Shown in pieces: positions 1-7,024 of a stretch of DNA of 15,163 bases. The notes beneath the pieces are model-generated. The model was not told the origin of the DNA. It made no database searches and saw nothing but the letters and a program-made list of their open reading frames with translations. Source of the stretch: an uncultured Clostridia bacterium (lineage in GTDB: Bacteria > Bacillota_A > Clostridia > Oscillospirales > Acutalibacteraceae); contig CALWIE010000078.1 in the NCBI GenBank assembly GCA_944380625.1, positions 1-15,163 of the forward strand, given 5' to 3'. Position 1 is the first letter of the stretch. Every line of letters starts with the position of its first letter. Both the position numbers and the translations under genes were made by a program.

Positions 1-1204
1 CCCCCCGCAGGAAGGCCAGAAGCTCCGGGGCGTCCCAGGGCAGCTCCAGGGACTGGCGGCAGTCCTCCTTGCGGGCGGCTTGGAACACGGCGTGGGAGGG
101 CTCCCAGCGCTTGCCTTTTTGGTGGCACAGCTCCACCCCCGCCCGGAGCACCCCCAGGCCCGAAAGCTCCGGCAAGCCCTGGGGCAGCAGCACCACCCTG
201 TCCCCAAACCGGGCGGCGCTCCCCGGCCAGTGGCAGGTGAACAGCTCCTCGAACAGCCCCTGGAACTCGGCCTCCTCCCGGCGGGAGAGATAAGCTGTAA
301 AGGTTCCTGCCTTGTCAACATTTTTCCCCACCCGCTGGAACTTGGCCACGAAATGCCCCTCGCCGCCGTCCATGGGGTAGATGCGCCGCACCGGCAGGCC
401 CTCCACCCCCGGGCGGCCAAACCCGGCCTCGATGGGGAGCAGGGCGAACTCCGGGTGGGCGGAGAGGAACCAGCGGACGTTGTCCTCGTTCTCCTCCCGG
501 GAGAAAGTGCAGGTGGAGTACACCAGCACGCCCCCCTCCCGCACCGCCAGGGCCGCGGAATCCAAAATGGCCCGCTGGCGCTGGGCGCAGGCGGCAGGGA
601 CCTGGGGCGTCCACTGGGCGATGGCCTGTGGGTCCCGGCGGAACATCCCCTCCCCCGAGCAGGGGGCGTCCACCAGTACCCGGTCAAAGAAGCCGGAGAG
701 GCCCTGGCACAGGCGCTGAGGATGGCAGGAGGACACCACGGCGTTTTTCACCCCCAGGCGCTCCACATTGGAAAGGAGGATCTGGGCCCGGTTTTTCACG
801 ATCTCGTTGGACCAGAGCAGGCCCTCCCCCTGGAGCAGCCCGGCGATCTGGGTGGATTTGCCTCCCGGCGCGGCGCACAGGTCCAGCACCCGCTCCCCCG
901 GCTGGGGATCCAGCGCGGTGACGGCGGAGCAGGCCGAGGGCTCCTGGACGTAAAAGAGGCCGGCGTGGTGGGCGGGCAGCTTTCCCACCCGCTCTTCCCC
1001 CGCCTCAAAGGTGAAGCTCAAAGGGGAAAAAGGCGTGGGCTCAAGGGGAAAGGGCAGGCTCTCCTTTAGGGCCTTTTCCCCGCACTTTATAGGGTTGCGC
1101 CGCAGGCCCCGACGGGGGGCTTCCTCCATGCAGCGGAGATAGGCCGGGTACTCCCCGCCCAGAAGCTGCTCCATGGCCGTTTGAAAGGGGATGGGCAATT
1201 CCAT
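1..1204 (-). CDS. RsmB/RsmF-type rRNA (cytosine-5)-methyltransferase, partial
   Basis: This is a SAM-dependent RNA m5C methyltransferase of the NOL1/NOP2/Sun family, cytoplasmic, acting on rRNA (RsmF/YebU-like by family knowledge). The frame starts at ATG 1204 behind a GGAGG SD (7-nt spacing) and stays open for 401 codons to the left edge, so the C-terminus is missing. Visible landmarks are a SAM-binding motif I (DLCAAPGGKSTQ) near residues 106-117, motif IV DAPCSGEGMFRR near 178-189 with a conserved Cys, and motif VI YSTCTFSREEN near 229-239 with the second Cys. Those two cysteines are the usual catalytic pair. A further roughly 150 residues follow the catalytic core, as expected for the RsmF-type C-terminal extension. 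The substrate base cannot be assigned from sequence alone, so no symbol is given. It is divergent from the small gene at 1287. Confidence 0.93.
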   Translation of the reverse strand, partial: MELPIPFQTAMEQLLGGEYPAYLRCMEEAPRRGLRRNPIKCGEKALKESLPFPLEPTPFSPLSFTFEAGEERVGKLPAHHAGLFYVQEPSACSAVTALDPQPGERVLDLCAAPGGKSTQIAGLLQGEGLLWSNEIVKNRAQILLSNVERLGVKNAVVSSCHPQRLCQGLSGFFDRVLVDAPCSGEGMFRRDPQAIAQWTPQVPAACAQRQRAILDSAALAVREGGVLVYSTCTFSREENEDNVRWFLSAHPEFALLPIEAGFGRPGVEGLPVRRIYPMDGGEGHFVAKFQRVGKNVDKAGTFTAYLSRREEAEFQGLFEELFTCHWPGSAARFGDRVVLLPQGLPELSGLGVLRAGVELCHQKGKRWEPSHAVFQAARKEDCRQSLELPWDAPELLAFLRG

Positions 1205-1245
1205 AAAAGGGCCTCCGTTTCCAAAATTTACCCTGTATGGCAGGT

Positions 1246-1276
1246 CCCCTTCCGGACAGACTAAGGGCGGAAGGGG
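1246..1276 (+). promoter_or_regulatory. Hairpin masking the SD of the 49-residue gene
   Basis: CCCCTTCCG (1246-1254) is perfectly complementary to CGGAAGGGG (1268-1276) across a 13-nt loop. The right arm is the SD (AAGGGGG) of the gene starting at 1287, so the folded mRNA would hide the ribosome site. The pairing is seen directly; a regulatory role is inferred. Confidence 0.4.
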
Positions 1277-1286
1277 GAAAGAATCT

Positions 1287-1436
1287 ATGAGCAACAAGCA
1301 AAAGCACAGGTCTTGCGAAAACCAGCAGGGACAGAACCAGCAGAACCAAAACCCGGGCCAGAACGCCCGGCAGGAGATTCCGGATTACGGCCCCAAAAGC
1401 CAGAACCAGAAACCTAAACTGGACGGCAAGGCCTAA
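1287..1436 (+). CDS. Small Q/N-rich hydrophilic protein, unknown function
   Basis: This encodes 49 residues, of which 18 are Gln or Asn (37%). The protein is strongly hydrophilic with many Lys, one Cys at residue 10 and no membrane segment, and it looks intrinsically disordered. The chosen start is ATG 1287, because AAGGGGG lies 9 nt upstream. An in-frame ATG at 1191 would add 32 residues, overlap the start of the methyltransferase gene on the other strand and lacks an SD. A strong intrinsic terminator 25 nt after the stop supports a real short transcript. I do not recognise the family. Low-complexity proteins of this size are common in Clostridia, and some are spore-associated, but nothing here shows that. 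The SD sits in a perfect hairpin, which suggests conditional translation. Confidence 0.6.
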   Translation: MSNKQKHRSCENQQGQNQQNQNPGQNARQEIPDYGPKSQNQKPKLDGKA

Positions 1437-1461
1437 AAAGGTGCCGGGAAAACCGGCGGAA

Positions 1462-1496
1462 CGCGCCCTCCACCCTCGGGTGGGGGGCGCGTTTTT
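1462..1496 (+). terminator. Intrinsic terminator of the 49-residue gene, convergent with yitT
   Basis: A 14-bp GC stem (1462-1475 with 1478-1491, one G-T pair) is followed by five Ts on the plus strand. On the minus strand the same hairpin begins 4 nt after the yitT stop but has no T tract, so any termination there would be weak. Confidence 0.88.
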
Positions 1497-2416
1497 CAGC
1501 GGCCGGCCTTCTTTTTGAGCTGGCGGAGCAGCTCCTTTACAGGCTTGTCGTCGGAGTGGGCGGGCCGAAAGCCCTCCCCGGTGATCTGCCCCGCCTCCCC
1601 CACAATGACGAAGGCGTCCTTGTCTTCCTCCCGGATGATCTTTTGCAGGTGGTACACCTCAAAGCGGCGGATCACGCAGAGCATGGTCTCGCCGGGCTCT
1701 TTGGTGTAACCTCCCTTGGAGTCCAGGTAGGTCACGGTGCGCTCCAGCTCCTCGATGACCCGCTCCCCCATCTGCCGCACTTTGGGGGACATGACGAAAA
1801 AGAGCTTCCCTGTGCCCACATCCGTGCCGTAGAGGATGGCGTCGATGAGCTTGGTGGCCACGAAGATGACAACGCAGGCGTACATGGCGTTTTCCACGCT
1901 GCCGAACACAAAGGCGGAAACCGCCACCACCGCCCCGTCCACCGCCAGCATCAGCTTGCCCATGGACAGGTGGGGCAGCCGGTGGCTCAGAAGCCGGGCC
2001 ACCAGGTCGGTGCCGCCGGTGGTCGCCCCCCGGATAAAGATCAGGGAGAGGCCAACGCCCTCGCAGGCGCCGGCAAACAGGGCCACCAGAATGGGGTCCC
2101 CCCGGTAGGCGGGGACAAAGTGGGAGAAGAGGTCGATGAGCACCGACATGAGGACGATGGCCGCCATACTCTTGGCCACCAGCTTATACCCCACCTCCAC
2201 CACGGCCCACACCACAATGGGGGCGTTGATGAGGAAGGACACCAGGCCGATGGGGGTGCCGAACAGGTAGTTGAGCATGGTGGCGATACCGGTCACGCCC
2301 CCGGCGGCAATGTTGTTGGGGGCGGTGAAAGCGTTGACCTCCACCGCGTACACGGCGGACCCCACCGCCATAAACAGGGCGTCCAGCAGGAACGCCCGGG
2401 CTTTGGAACGATTCAT
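1496..2416 (-). CDS. YitT-family membrane protein with DUF2179 domain
   Basis: This is a 306-residue integral membrane protein of the YitT family. About five hydrophobic segments lie in residues 8-195, including the conserved patches APNNIAAGGVTGIA (32-45) and GATTGGTDLVA (130-140). They are followed by a soluble C-terminal DUF2179 domain (about 205-285) typical of the family. The biochemical role of the family is not settled, so none is assigned. Start ATG 2416 has AGGAAAGG upstream, 16 bp beyond the mrnC stop, making it the last gene of the rplU-obgE-mrnC operon. The C-terminal tail is very basic (QLKKKAGR). The length is normal for the family and nothing appears broken. The stop overlaps the T tract of the convergent terminator. 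Confidence 0.92.
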   Translation of the reverse strand: MNRSKARAFLLDALFMAVGSAVYAVEVNAFTAPNNIAAGGVTGIATMLNYLFGTPIGLVSFLINAPIVVWAVVEVGYKLVAKSMAAIVLMSVLIDLFSHFVPAYRGDPILVALFAGACEGVGLSLIFIRGATTGGTDLVARLLSHRLPHLSMGKLMLAVDGAVVAVSAFVFGSVENAMYACVVIFVATKLIDAILYGTDVGTGKLFFVMSPKVRQMGERVIEELERTVTYLDSKGGYTKEPGETMLCVIRRFEVYHLQKIIREEDKDAFVIVGEAGQITGEGFRPAHSDDKPVKELLRQLKKKAGR

Positions 2417-2432
2417 AAGCCACCGCCTTTCC

Positions 2433-2837
2433 TCAGGTTTCGCCCGCGCCCTCCATGATGCGCCCGAACAGCTCCCGCAGCCGGGCGAGCCTCCCGCTCA
2501 GGTAAAGGTAGCCGAACAGGGCCTCTAGGGCTGTGGCGCCGTGATAGTCCGCCACCTGGGCGTTTTTGGGCACGTGGCCCACATGGGCGTTGCGGCCCCG
2601 CAGGGCCACCTCCCGCTCCTCCTCGGTGAGCAGGGGCCAGATTCGCTCCAGGGCCAGGGCCTGGGCCTGGCAGCGGACCAGCTCCACCTTGCGGGAGTTG
2701 AGTTTTTTTACCGGGCAGTTCCCCTGGGAGACCAGGTGCTCCCGCACCAGCAGCTCGTAGACGCCATCCCCCACAAAGGCCAGGGGCAGGGGGCTCAGGT
2801 CTTTGGGGGGAAGGCCTCTGTGCAAAAGTGTATCCAA
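2433..2837 (-). CDS. mrnC: Mini-ribonuclease III
   Basis: This is a 134-residue RNase III catalytic domain without a dsRNA-binding domain, the Mini-III architecture. In Firmicutes it trims 23S rRNA precursor ends with help from ribosomal protein L3. Conserved signatures are LAFVGDGVYE (19-28) with metal-binding Asp24, RGRNAH (80-85), PKNA (90-93) and YHGATALEALFGYLYL (98-113) with Glu105. The start is TTG 2837 behind AAGGGG (8-nt spacing). No ATG or GTG precedes the conserved core, and the frame is closed upstream by the obgE TAA itself. The gene is in the same frame as obgE and separated from it by the stop plus four codons. Its place after obgE fits a ribosome-assembly operon. Confidence 0.94.
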   Translation of the reverse strand: MDTLLHRGLPPKDLSPLPLAFVGDGVYELLVREHLVSQGNCPVKKLNSRKVELVRCQAQALALERIWPLLTEEEREVALRGRNAHVGHVPKNAQVADYHGATALEALFGYLYLSGRLARLRELFGRIMEGAGET

Positions 2838-2849
2838 GAAAAACGCCCC

Positions 2850-4121
2850 TTACTCCACAAAGTCAAATTCCAAATCGTACAGGTCCACGGTGTCCCCCTC
2901 CTGGCAGCCGGCTTGGCGCAGGGCGTCGATGACCCCTGTCTCGATGAGCACCCGCTGGAAGTACTGGAGGGACTCCGTATCGTCAAAATTGATGGTGCGC
3001 AGGGTGGGAAGCAGCCAAGGGGCCTTGACAAAGTAGACCCCGTCCTGGTTTTGGACGTCCACCTGGCCCCGCTTGAGCTCTTCCACAGGCTGCAGCGCCG
3101 GGGCCTCGGGCTCGAAGCGGCGCACAGGGGGCAGCTGGGAGAGGCGCTCCAGCACCTTGCTGAGCAGGGGATCCACCCCCTCCCGGATGGGGGCCATAAG
3201 GGGAAAGAATTCGTACCCCTGCCCCTCCACAAAGGCCTGGAACTCCGCCACCTGCCCGTCGGTGGCCAAATCGCACTTGTTGCCCGCCACCAGCATGGGC
3301 CGCTGGGCCAGCTCGGGGTTAAATTTTTTCAGCTCCCGGTTGATGATGGTGAAGTCTTCCTTGGGGTCCCGGCCCTCGCTGCCGGAGACGTCCACCACGT
3401 GGACAAGGAGGCGGCAGCGCTCCACATGGCGCAAAAACTGATGGCCCAGGCCCGCGCCCTCCCAGGCGCCCTCAATGAGGCCGGGGATGTCGGCCATGAC
3501 GAAGGAACCCCCCTGGGGCAGGGTGACCACCCCCAGCACCGGGCTCAGGGTGGTGAAGTGGTAGTTGGCGATGTTGGGCTTGGCCTCGCTGACCACGGAG
3601 ATGAGGGTGGACTTCCCCACGTTGGGAAAGCCCACCAGGCCCACGTCCGCCAAAAGCTTCAGCTCCAGCTGGACCTCCAGCTCCTCGCCGGGGGTGCCGG
3701 GCTTCGCGAACCGGGGGACCTGCCGGGTAGGGGTGGCGAAGTGGGAGTTGCCCCAGCCCCCCTTGCCCCCCTTGGCGATGACCTGGGGCTCGTCCCCGGA
3801 CATGTCCGCCAAGAGCCGGCCGGTGGCGGCGTCCTTGATGAGGGTGCCCCGGGGCACGGAGATCAACAGGTCTGGGGCGCTTTTGCCGAAGCAGCGCTTG
3901 CCCCGGCCGTTCTCCCCCCGCTGGGCCGTGTATTTGCGCTTGTAGCGGAAATCCGCCAGCGTGGAGAGGTTGTCGTCCACCTGGAAGACAATGCTGCCGC
4001 CCCGGCCGCCGTCGCCGCCGTCGGGGCCGCCTGCCGCCACGTATTTTTCCCGGTGGAAGGAGACGGCGCCGTCCCCCCCGTCGCCGGCCTTGATCTTGAT
4101 TTTCGCGGTATCGATGAACAT
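2850..4121 (-). CDS. obgE: Obg/CgtA ribosome-assembly GTPase
   Basis: This is a 423-residue GTPase that acts in late 50S assembly and in stress and growth control. The N-terminal glycine-rich Obg fold spans about 1-158, with GGDGGDGG-type repeats. The GTPase domain spans about 159-330: G1 GFPNVGKST (164-172), switch I NYHFTT (186-191), G3 DIPGLIEGA (211-219) and G4 NKCD (281-284). The C-terminal OCT domain spans about 345-423. The usual G5 SA pair is replaced by MA near 309-310 (FPLMAPIREG), a mild oddity. Start ATG 4121 has AAAGGGG upstream. It follows rpmA by 83 bp, a gap that contains an intrinsic terminator, and precedes mrnC by 12 bp. The product, the length and the classic rplU-prp-rpmA-obg order all agree. 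Confidence 0.97.
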   Translation of the reverse strand: MFIDTAKIKIKAGDGGDGAVSFHREKYVAAGGPDGGDGGRGGSIVFQVDDNLSTLADFRYKRKYTAQRGENGRGKRCFGKSAPDLLISVPRGTLIKDAATGRLLADMSGDEPQVIAKGGKGGWGNSHFATPTRQVPRFAKPGTPGEELEVQLELKLLADVGLVGFPNVGKSTLISVVSEAKPNIANYHFTTLSPVLGVVTLPQGGSFVMADIPGLIEGAWEGAGLGHQFLRHVERCRLLVHVVDVSGSEGRDPKEDFTIINRELKKFNPELAQRPMLVAGNKCDLATDGQVAEFQAFVEGQGYEFFPLMAPIREGVDPLLSKVLERLSQLPPVRRFEPEAPALQPVEELKRGQVDVQNQDGVYFVKAPWLLPTLRTINFDDTESLQYFQRVLIETGVIDALRQAGCQEGDTVDLYDLEFDFVE

Positions 4122-4145
4122 GGGTCCACCCCTTTCCCCTTCAAG

Positions 4146-4182
4146 AAAAAGGCTTCTTCCGGCGGTGCCTGAAGAAGCCTTT
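4146..4182 (-). terminator. Intra-operon terminator between rpmA and obgE
   Basis: A perfect 12-bp inverted repeat (4148-4159 and 4171-4182, 11-nt loop) is followed on the minus strand by a run of Us (complement of 4146-4150). It begins 22 nt after the rpmA stop. I see no promoter between it and obgE, so obgE, mrnC and yitT probably depend on readthrough. Confidence 0.85.
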
Positions 4183-4204
4183 CGCTGCTTAGTGTATCCT
4201 TCGA

Positions 4205-4483
4205 TCAGTCGGCGTACACGCTGACCTTCTTGCGGTCGGCGCCCATGCGCTCGAACTTCACCTTGCCGTCGATGAGGGCGAACAGGGTGTCGTCGGAGCC
4301 CCGGCCCACATTGGTGCCGGGATGGATCTTGGTGCCGCGCTGCTTCACCAGGATGTTGCCAGCCAGCACGAACTGGCCGTCGGCACGCTTGACGCCCAGG
4401 CGCTTGGACTCGGAATCGCGGCCGTTCTTGGTGGAGCCCATACCTTTTTTATGGGCGAAAAGCTGGATATTGATCTTCAGCAT
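4205..4483 (-). CDS. rpmA: 50S ribosomal protein L27, with cleavable N-terminal extension
   Basis: This is a 92-residue L27, a large-subunit protein whose N-terminal arm reaches toward the peptidyl-transferase centre. The N-terminus [14 protein letters not shown] matches the Firmicute type, in which nine residues are removed by Prp, between Phe9 and Ala10 by family knowledge. The core [17 protein letters not shown] and the [15 protein letters not shown] region are intact. Start ATG 4483 has AAAGGAAG upstream. The gene sits 38 bp after prp, the gene for its own processing enzyme, and upstream of a strong intrinsic terminator. Confidence 0.98.
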   Translation of the reverse strand: MLKINIQLFAHKKGMGSTKNGRDSESKRLGVKRADGQFVLAGNILVKQRGTKIHPGTNVGRGSDDTLFALIDGKVKFERMGADRKKVSVYAD

Positions 4484-4521
4484 GACGATCGTCTTCCTTT
4501 CTTTTGATAAAGTGTGGGAGC

Positions 4522-4845
4522 TTAAACCTCCAAATAACCCACCCGCAAGCAGGAGGGGTACTGCTCCTCCAGGGCTTTCAGGTGGAGTTTGAGCCCCGCC
4601 AGGAAATCCCGGCAGATGGGCTCGTCCTTGGACTCGATCCGGAAAAACATTCCGCCCTCTTCCACCCGCAGGGAAAGGGGGGATACGCCGCGGATCTCGG
4701 TCAAGGAGTTCACCGTCAGGTACGCCGCCGAAGAGATGGCCGCGCAGACAGTGTCCTCGCCCGCCTGGGCAAAACCGGCATGGCCTTCCATGGAGAAGCC
4801 CAGCAGCCCGCCCTCCGGGGAGGTGAGAAAATCGACGCGGACCAT
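4522..4845 (-). CDS. prp: Ribosomal-processing cysteine protease Prp (YsxB family)
   Basis: This is a 107-residue cysteine protease that removes the N-terminal extension of L27, an essential maturation step in Firmicutes. The catalytic signature is [19 protein letters not shown] (21-39), with His22 and Cys34 at the positions known for the family. The length matches the family. ATG 4845 begins only 3 nt after the rplU stop and has no clear SD, so translation is probably coupled to rplU. Its position between rplU and rpmA is the standard Firmicute arrangement. Confidence 0.96.
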   Translation of the reverse strand: MVRVDFLTSPEGGLLGFSMEGHAGFAQAGEDTVCAAISSAAYLTVNSLTEIRGVSPLSLRVEEGGMFFRIESKDEPICRDFLAGLKLHLKALEEQYPSCLRVGYLEV

Positions 4846-4848
4846 GGG

Positions 4849-5154
4849 TTAGGCGTTGACAGCCTCGATCTGCACCTTGGTGTAGGGCTGACGATGGCCC
4901 ATCTTCCGCTTGGAATTTTTCTTGGGCTTGTAGGTGAACACGGTGATCTTCTTGGCCTTACCGGTCTTGAGCACCTTGCCGGTGACCTGCGCGCCTTCCA
5001 CATAGGGGGCGCCCACCTTGGCCTCGTCGCCGAAAACGGCCACCACGGGGAACTCCACGGTGTCGTTGTCCGCCGCGTTCAGCTTCTCCACATAGATGAC
5101 GTCGCCGGCCTGGACCTTGTACTGCTTCCCGCCGGTCTCAATGACTGCAAACAT
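4849..5154 (-). CDS. rplU: 50S ribosomal protein L21
   Basis: This is a 101-residue L21, an early-assembly 23S-binding protein. It starts [14 protein letters not shown] and carries the C-terminal L21 signature [15 protein letters not shown], a basic loop that binds rRNA. The frame is open further upstream to 5226, but ATG 5154 has an AGGA SD and gives the canonical N-terminus, while the extra 24 residues show no ribosomal-protein character. It is the first gene of the rplU-prp-rpmA-obgE-mrnC-yitT operon, behind a good promoter and a structured 5' leader of about 108 nt. Confidence 0.97.
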   Translation of the reverse strand: MFAVIETGGKQYKVQAGDVIYVEKLNAADNDTVEFPVVAVFGDEAKVGAPYVEGAQVTGKVLKTGKAKKITVFTYKPKKNSKRKMGHRQPYTKVQIEAVNA

Positions 5155-5262
5155 GTTTTTTCCTGCCTTTACAATAGTCTCGCTACTCTCGGGCGGAGGG
5201 CCGTTTTCGGCCGCTCGCTTCTTCAAAAGGGCGCAATAACCCCGGAGCCCACAGTATGCGGC
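5155..5262 (-). promoter_or_regulatory. Structured 5' leader of rplU, candidate ribosomal-protein leader
   Basis: The predicted transcript start lies near 5262, leaving about 108 nt before the rplU ATG. The leader contains the hairpin GGCCG-AAAA-CGGCC (5199-5212) and further short self-complementary stretches. Autoregulatory L21 leaders are known in Firmicutes. I cannot confirm membership in that family by eye. Confidence 0.35.
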
Positions 5263-5268
5263 TTATAT

Positions 5269-5297
5269 AGTCTAGCACAGGGGGGCCGGGAAGTCAA
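5269..5297 (-). promoter_or_regulatory. Sigma-A-type promoter of the rplU operon
   Basis: The -35 box TTGACT (5292-5297) and -10 box TAGACT (5269-5274) are separated by exactly 17 bp on the minus strand. They lie just beyond the stop of the upstream small membrane protein gene. Confidence 0.8.
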
Positions 5298-5305
5298 GGG
5301 CAAAA

Positions 5306-5569
5306 TCAGGATTTTGTCTCTTTCCGGGATTCCACCAGCACCCGGGCCCCCTCCCCGTCGGCAGTGCGCACGGCGTGGATGACCTCCTGCCGCCGAAGCA
5401 CCGCCAGGGCCAGGCTCAAGGCCAGGTTGCACAGGGTGACAAGGGCCAAAAGCCCTTTGCCCCACCGCCTCCGGGGCCGGCCTCCCCGGGCATAGAAGGG
5501 GCCCGACCCCCTGCAGCCCTGGCAGCCAGGGGGGATGTCCCAGGGCTTTCTGCCCAAGAGCGCCTTCAT
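5306..5569 (-). CDS. Small single-pass membrane protein coupled to pyrI, unknown function
   Basis: This is an 87-residue protein. An N-terminal part with a CxxC pair (PPGCQGCRG, residues 14-22) and a basic stretch GRPRRRWGKG is followed by one hydrophobic helix (about 39-58) and a polar C-terminal tail rich in charged residues. The ATG overlaps the pyrI stop as ATGA. A strong AGGAG SD sits 8 nt upstream inside pyrI, so translation is well supported. By the positive-inside rule the basic N-terminal side should be cytoplasmic. I do not recognise the family. Position alone suggests co-expression with pyrimidine synthesis, not a role in it. The stop lies 11 bp before the rplU promoter -35 on the same strand. 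Confidence 0.72.
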   Translation of the reverse strand: MKALLGRKPWDIPPGCQGCRGSGPFYARGGRPRRRWGKGLLALVTLCNLALSLALAVLRRQEVIHAVRTADGEGARVLVESRKETKS

Positions 5570-5985
5570 TTCTTATACTCCTGTTCGCAGTAGATGCAGC
5601 GGTAGCGGTGGCTTGCCTCGTCGCACAGGGTGAAGATCTGGTCCACCGGCTCTGCGGAGGTGATGCACCGGGGGTTTTTGCAGGAGATCACATTGACAAG
5701 CTTTTTAGGCAGGGGCGGCTTTTTCTTGCTCTGGAGCTTTCCGCCCACAATGGTGCACACGGTGGCGTTGTCATCGATAAAGCCCAGCACGTCCAGGTCG
5801 ATGTTTAAAACCCCTTCAATCTTGATGATGTCTTTTTTCCCATACTTGCTGGAGCGGGCGTTCTTGATAATGGCCACGCAGGTATCCAGCTTGTCCAGCT
5901 CCAAGAGCTCGTAGATGCGCATCGCCCGGCCGGCGGTGATGTGGTCGATGACGATGCCGTTTTCCATGCTGTCGATATTGAGCAT
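5566..5985 (-). CDS. pyrI: Aspartate carbamoyltransferase regulatory subunit
   Basis: This is a 139-residue regulatory chain of aspartate transcarbamoylase, which binds nucleotide effectors (CTP, UTP or ATP in characterised enzymes) and bridges the catalytic trimers. The N-terminal allosteric domain has the signature GIVIDHITAGRAM (10-22). The C-terminal zinc domain has four cysteines at 102, 107, 130 and 133 (CKNPRC and CIYC). The length is slightly shorter than the enteric protein. Start ATG 5985 has a strong GGGAGGG SD and lies 13 nt after the pyrB stop, so the two subunits are co-expressed. Its presence implies an allosterically controlled holoenzyme. Confidence 0.97.
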   Translation of the reverse strand: MLNIDSMENGIVIDHITAGRAMRIYELLELDKLDTCVAIIKNARSSKYGKKDIIKIEGVLNIDLDVLGFIDDNATVCTIVGGKLQSKKKPPLPKKLVNVISCKNPRCITSAEPVDQIFTLCDEASHRYRCIYCEQEYKK

Positions 5986-5998
5986 TGCACACCCTCCC

Positions 5999-6934
5999 TT
6001 ACTCGTGATCCAGCACCCCGGGGGCCAGCCCCAGCAGGGTGAGGATCAGCGCCATGCGCACAAACACGCCGCCCCGGGCCTGCTCGAAATACATGGCGCG
6101 GGGGTCGTCGTCCACTTCGGGGGAAATCTCGTTGACACGGGGCAGGGGGTGGAGCACCGCCAGGTCCCTTTTCCCCAGGTTCAGCTTTTCCTTGGTGAGG
6201 ATGTAGGAATCCTTCAGGCGGACGTAATCCTCCTCGTTGAAGAAGCGCTCCCGCTGGACCCGGGTCATGTAGAGGATGTCCAGCTCCGGCATGACCTCTT
6301 CCATGGTGCGCACTTCCCGCCAGGGATGGCCCGAGGGGACGACCACTTCCTTGAGGATGTAGCTGGGTACCCGCAGCTCCTCGGGGGAGATGAAGACGAA
6401 GTTCACGTCCTCATACCGCACCAGGGACTTGATGAGGGAGTGGACCGTGCGGCCGAACTTCAGGTCGCCGCACAGGCCGATGGTCACCCCGCTGATCTGC
6501 CCCCGTTTGCGGCGGATGGTGAGCAGGTCCGTCAGGGTCTGGGTGGGATGCTGGTGGCCGCCGTCCCCGGCGTTGATCACCGGGATGTGGGAGTAGCGGG
6601 CCGCCACGTAGGGGCCGCCTTCCTTGGGGTGGCGCATGGCGGCAATGTCCGCGTAGCCGGAGATCATGCGGATGGTGTCCGCCACGCTCTCCCCCTTTTT
6701 GGCGGAGCTGCTGTCCCCCGAGGAGAACCCCAACACCTTGCCCCCCAGGCGCATCATGGCGGACTCAAAGCTCAAGCGGGTGCGGGTGCTGGGCTCGTAA
6801 AACAAGGTGGCCAGGATTTTCCCATCGCACTTGTGGGCAAAATCCGCCGGGCGGGCCAGGATCTCCTCCGCCAGGGAGAGCAGGCGGTCCGTCTCCTCCC
6901 GGGTGAAATCCATGGGATCGATCAGGTGTCGCAT
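5999..6934 (-). CDS. pyrB: Aspartate carbamoyltransferase catalytic subunit
   Basis: This is a 311-residue enzyme that makes N-carbamoyl-L-aspartate from carbamoyl phosphate and aspartate, the committed step of UMP synthesis. The carbamoyl-phosphate site is FYEPSTRTR (45-53). Lys80 lies in the mobile SSAKKGES loop. HPTQ is at 129-132 and the aspartate-side HPLPR at 262-266. ATG 6934 is preferred because AAAGGGGA sits 5 nt upstream. A start 17 codons further up would begin inside the predicted promoter and 5' UTR. It is the first gene of pyrB-pyrI-membrane protein. The leader is only about 30 nt, too short for PyrR-type or leader-peptide attenuation. Confidence 0.97.
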   Translation of the reverse strand: MRHLIDPMDFTREETDRLLSLAEEILARPADFAHKCDGKILATLFYEPSTRTRLSFESAMMRLGGKVLGFSSGDSSSAKKGESVADTIRMISGYADIAAMRHPKEGGPYVAARYSHIPVINAGDGGHQHPTQTLTDLLTIRRKRGQISGVTIGLCGDLKFGRTVHSLIKSLVRYEDVNFVFISPEELRVPSYILKEVVVPSGHPWREVRTMEEVMPELDILYMTRVQRERFFNEEDYVRLKDSYILTKEKLNLGKRDLAVLHPLPRVNEISPEVDDDPRAMYFEQARGGVFVRMALILTLLGLAPGVLDHE

Positions 6935-6970
6935 AAAGTTCCCCTTTCCGTTCCGATTGTACTTTCTCTT

Positions 6971-6998
6971 ATTATACCCTTTCAAGGGGATTTTGCAA
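6971..6998 (-). promoter_or_regulatory. pyrB promoter with a palindromic spacer
   Basis: On the minus strand TTGCAA (6993-6998) and a consensus TATAAT (6971-6976) are 16 bp apart. The spacer holds a short inverted repeat (CCCTT and AAGGG arms, 6977-6988) abutting the -10 box, a possible repressor site. The promoter is well supported; the operator is only an inference. Confidence 0.75.
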
Positions 6999-7024
6999 GG
7001 AAAAGAACAGGCGCGCGCCCCCGC

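Noticed and set aside
80..1069. 329-codon plus-strand frame opposite the methyltransferase
   Set aside because: The minus strand shows all the m5C methyltransferase motifs. The plus frame has none.
2541..4172. 543-codon plus-strand frame opposite mrnC and obgE
   Set aside because: It mirrors two conserved genes, shows His/Gly/Gln-rich composition typical of antisense reading in GC-rich DNA, and has no SD.
5155..5226. 24-residue extension of L21
   Set aside because: ATG 5154 has an SD and gives the canonical L21 start. The extension covers the structured leader.
5301..5316. CAAAATC-CT-GATTTTG inverted repeat as terminator of the pyr operon
   Set aside because: The stem is AT-rich with a 2-nt loop, no U tract follows, and it overlaps the stop codon. 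It is unlikely to terminate well.
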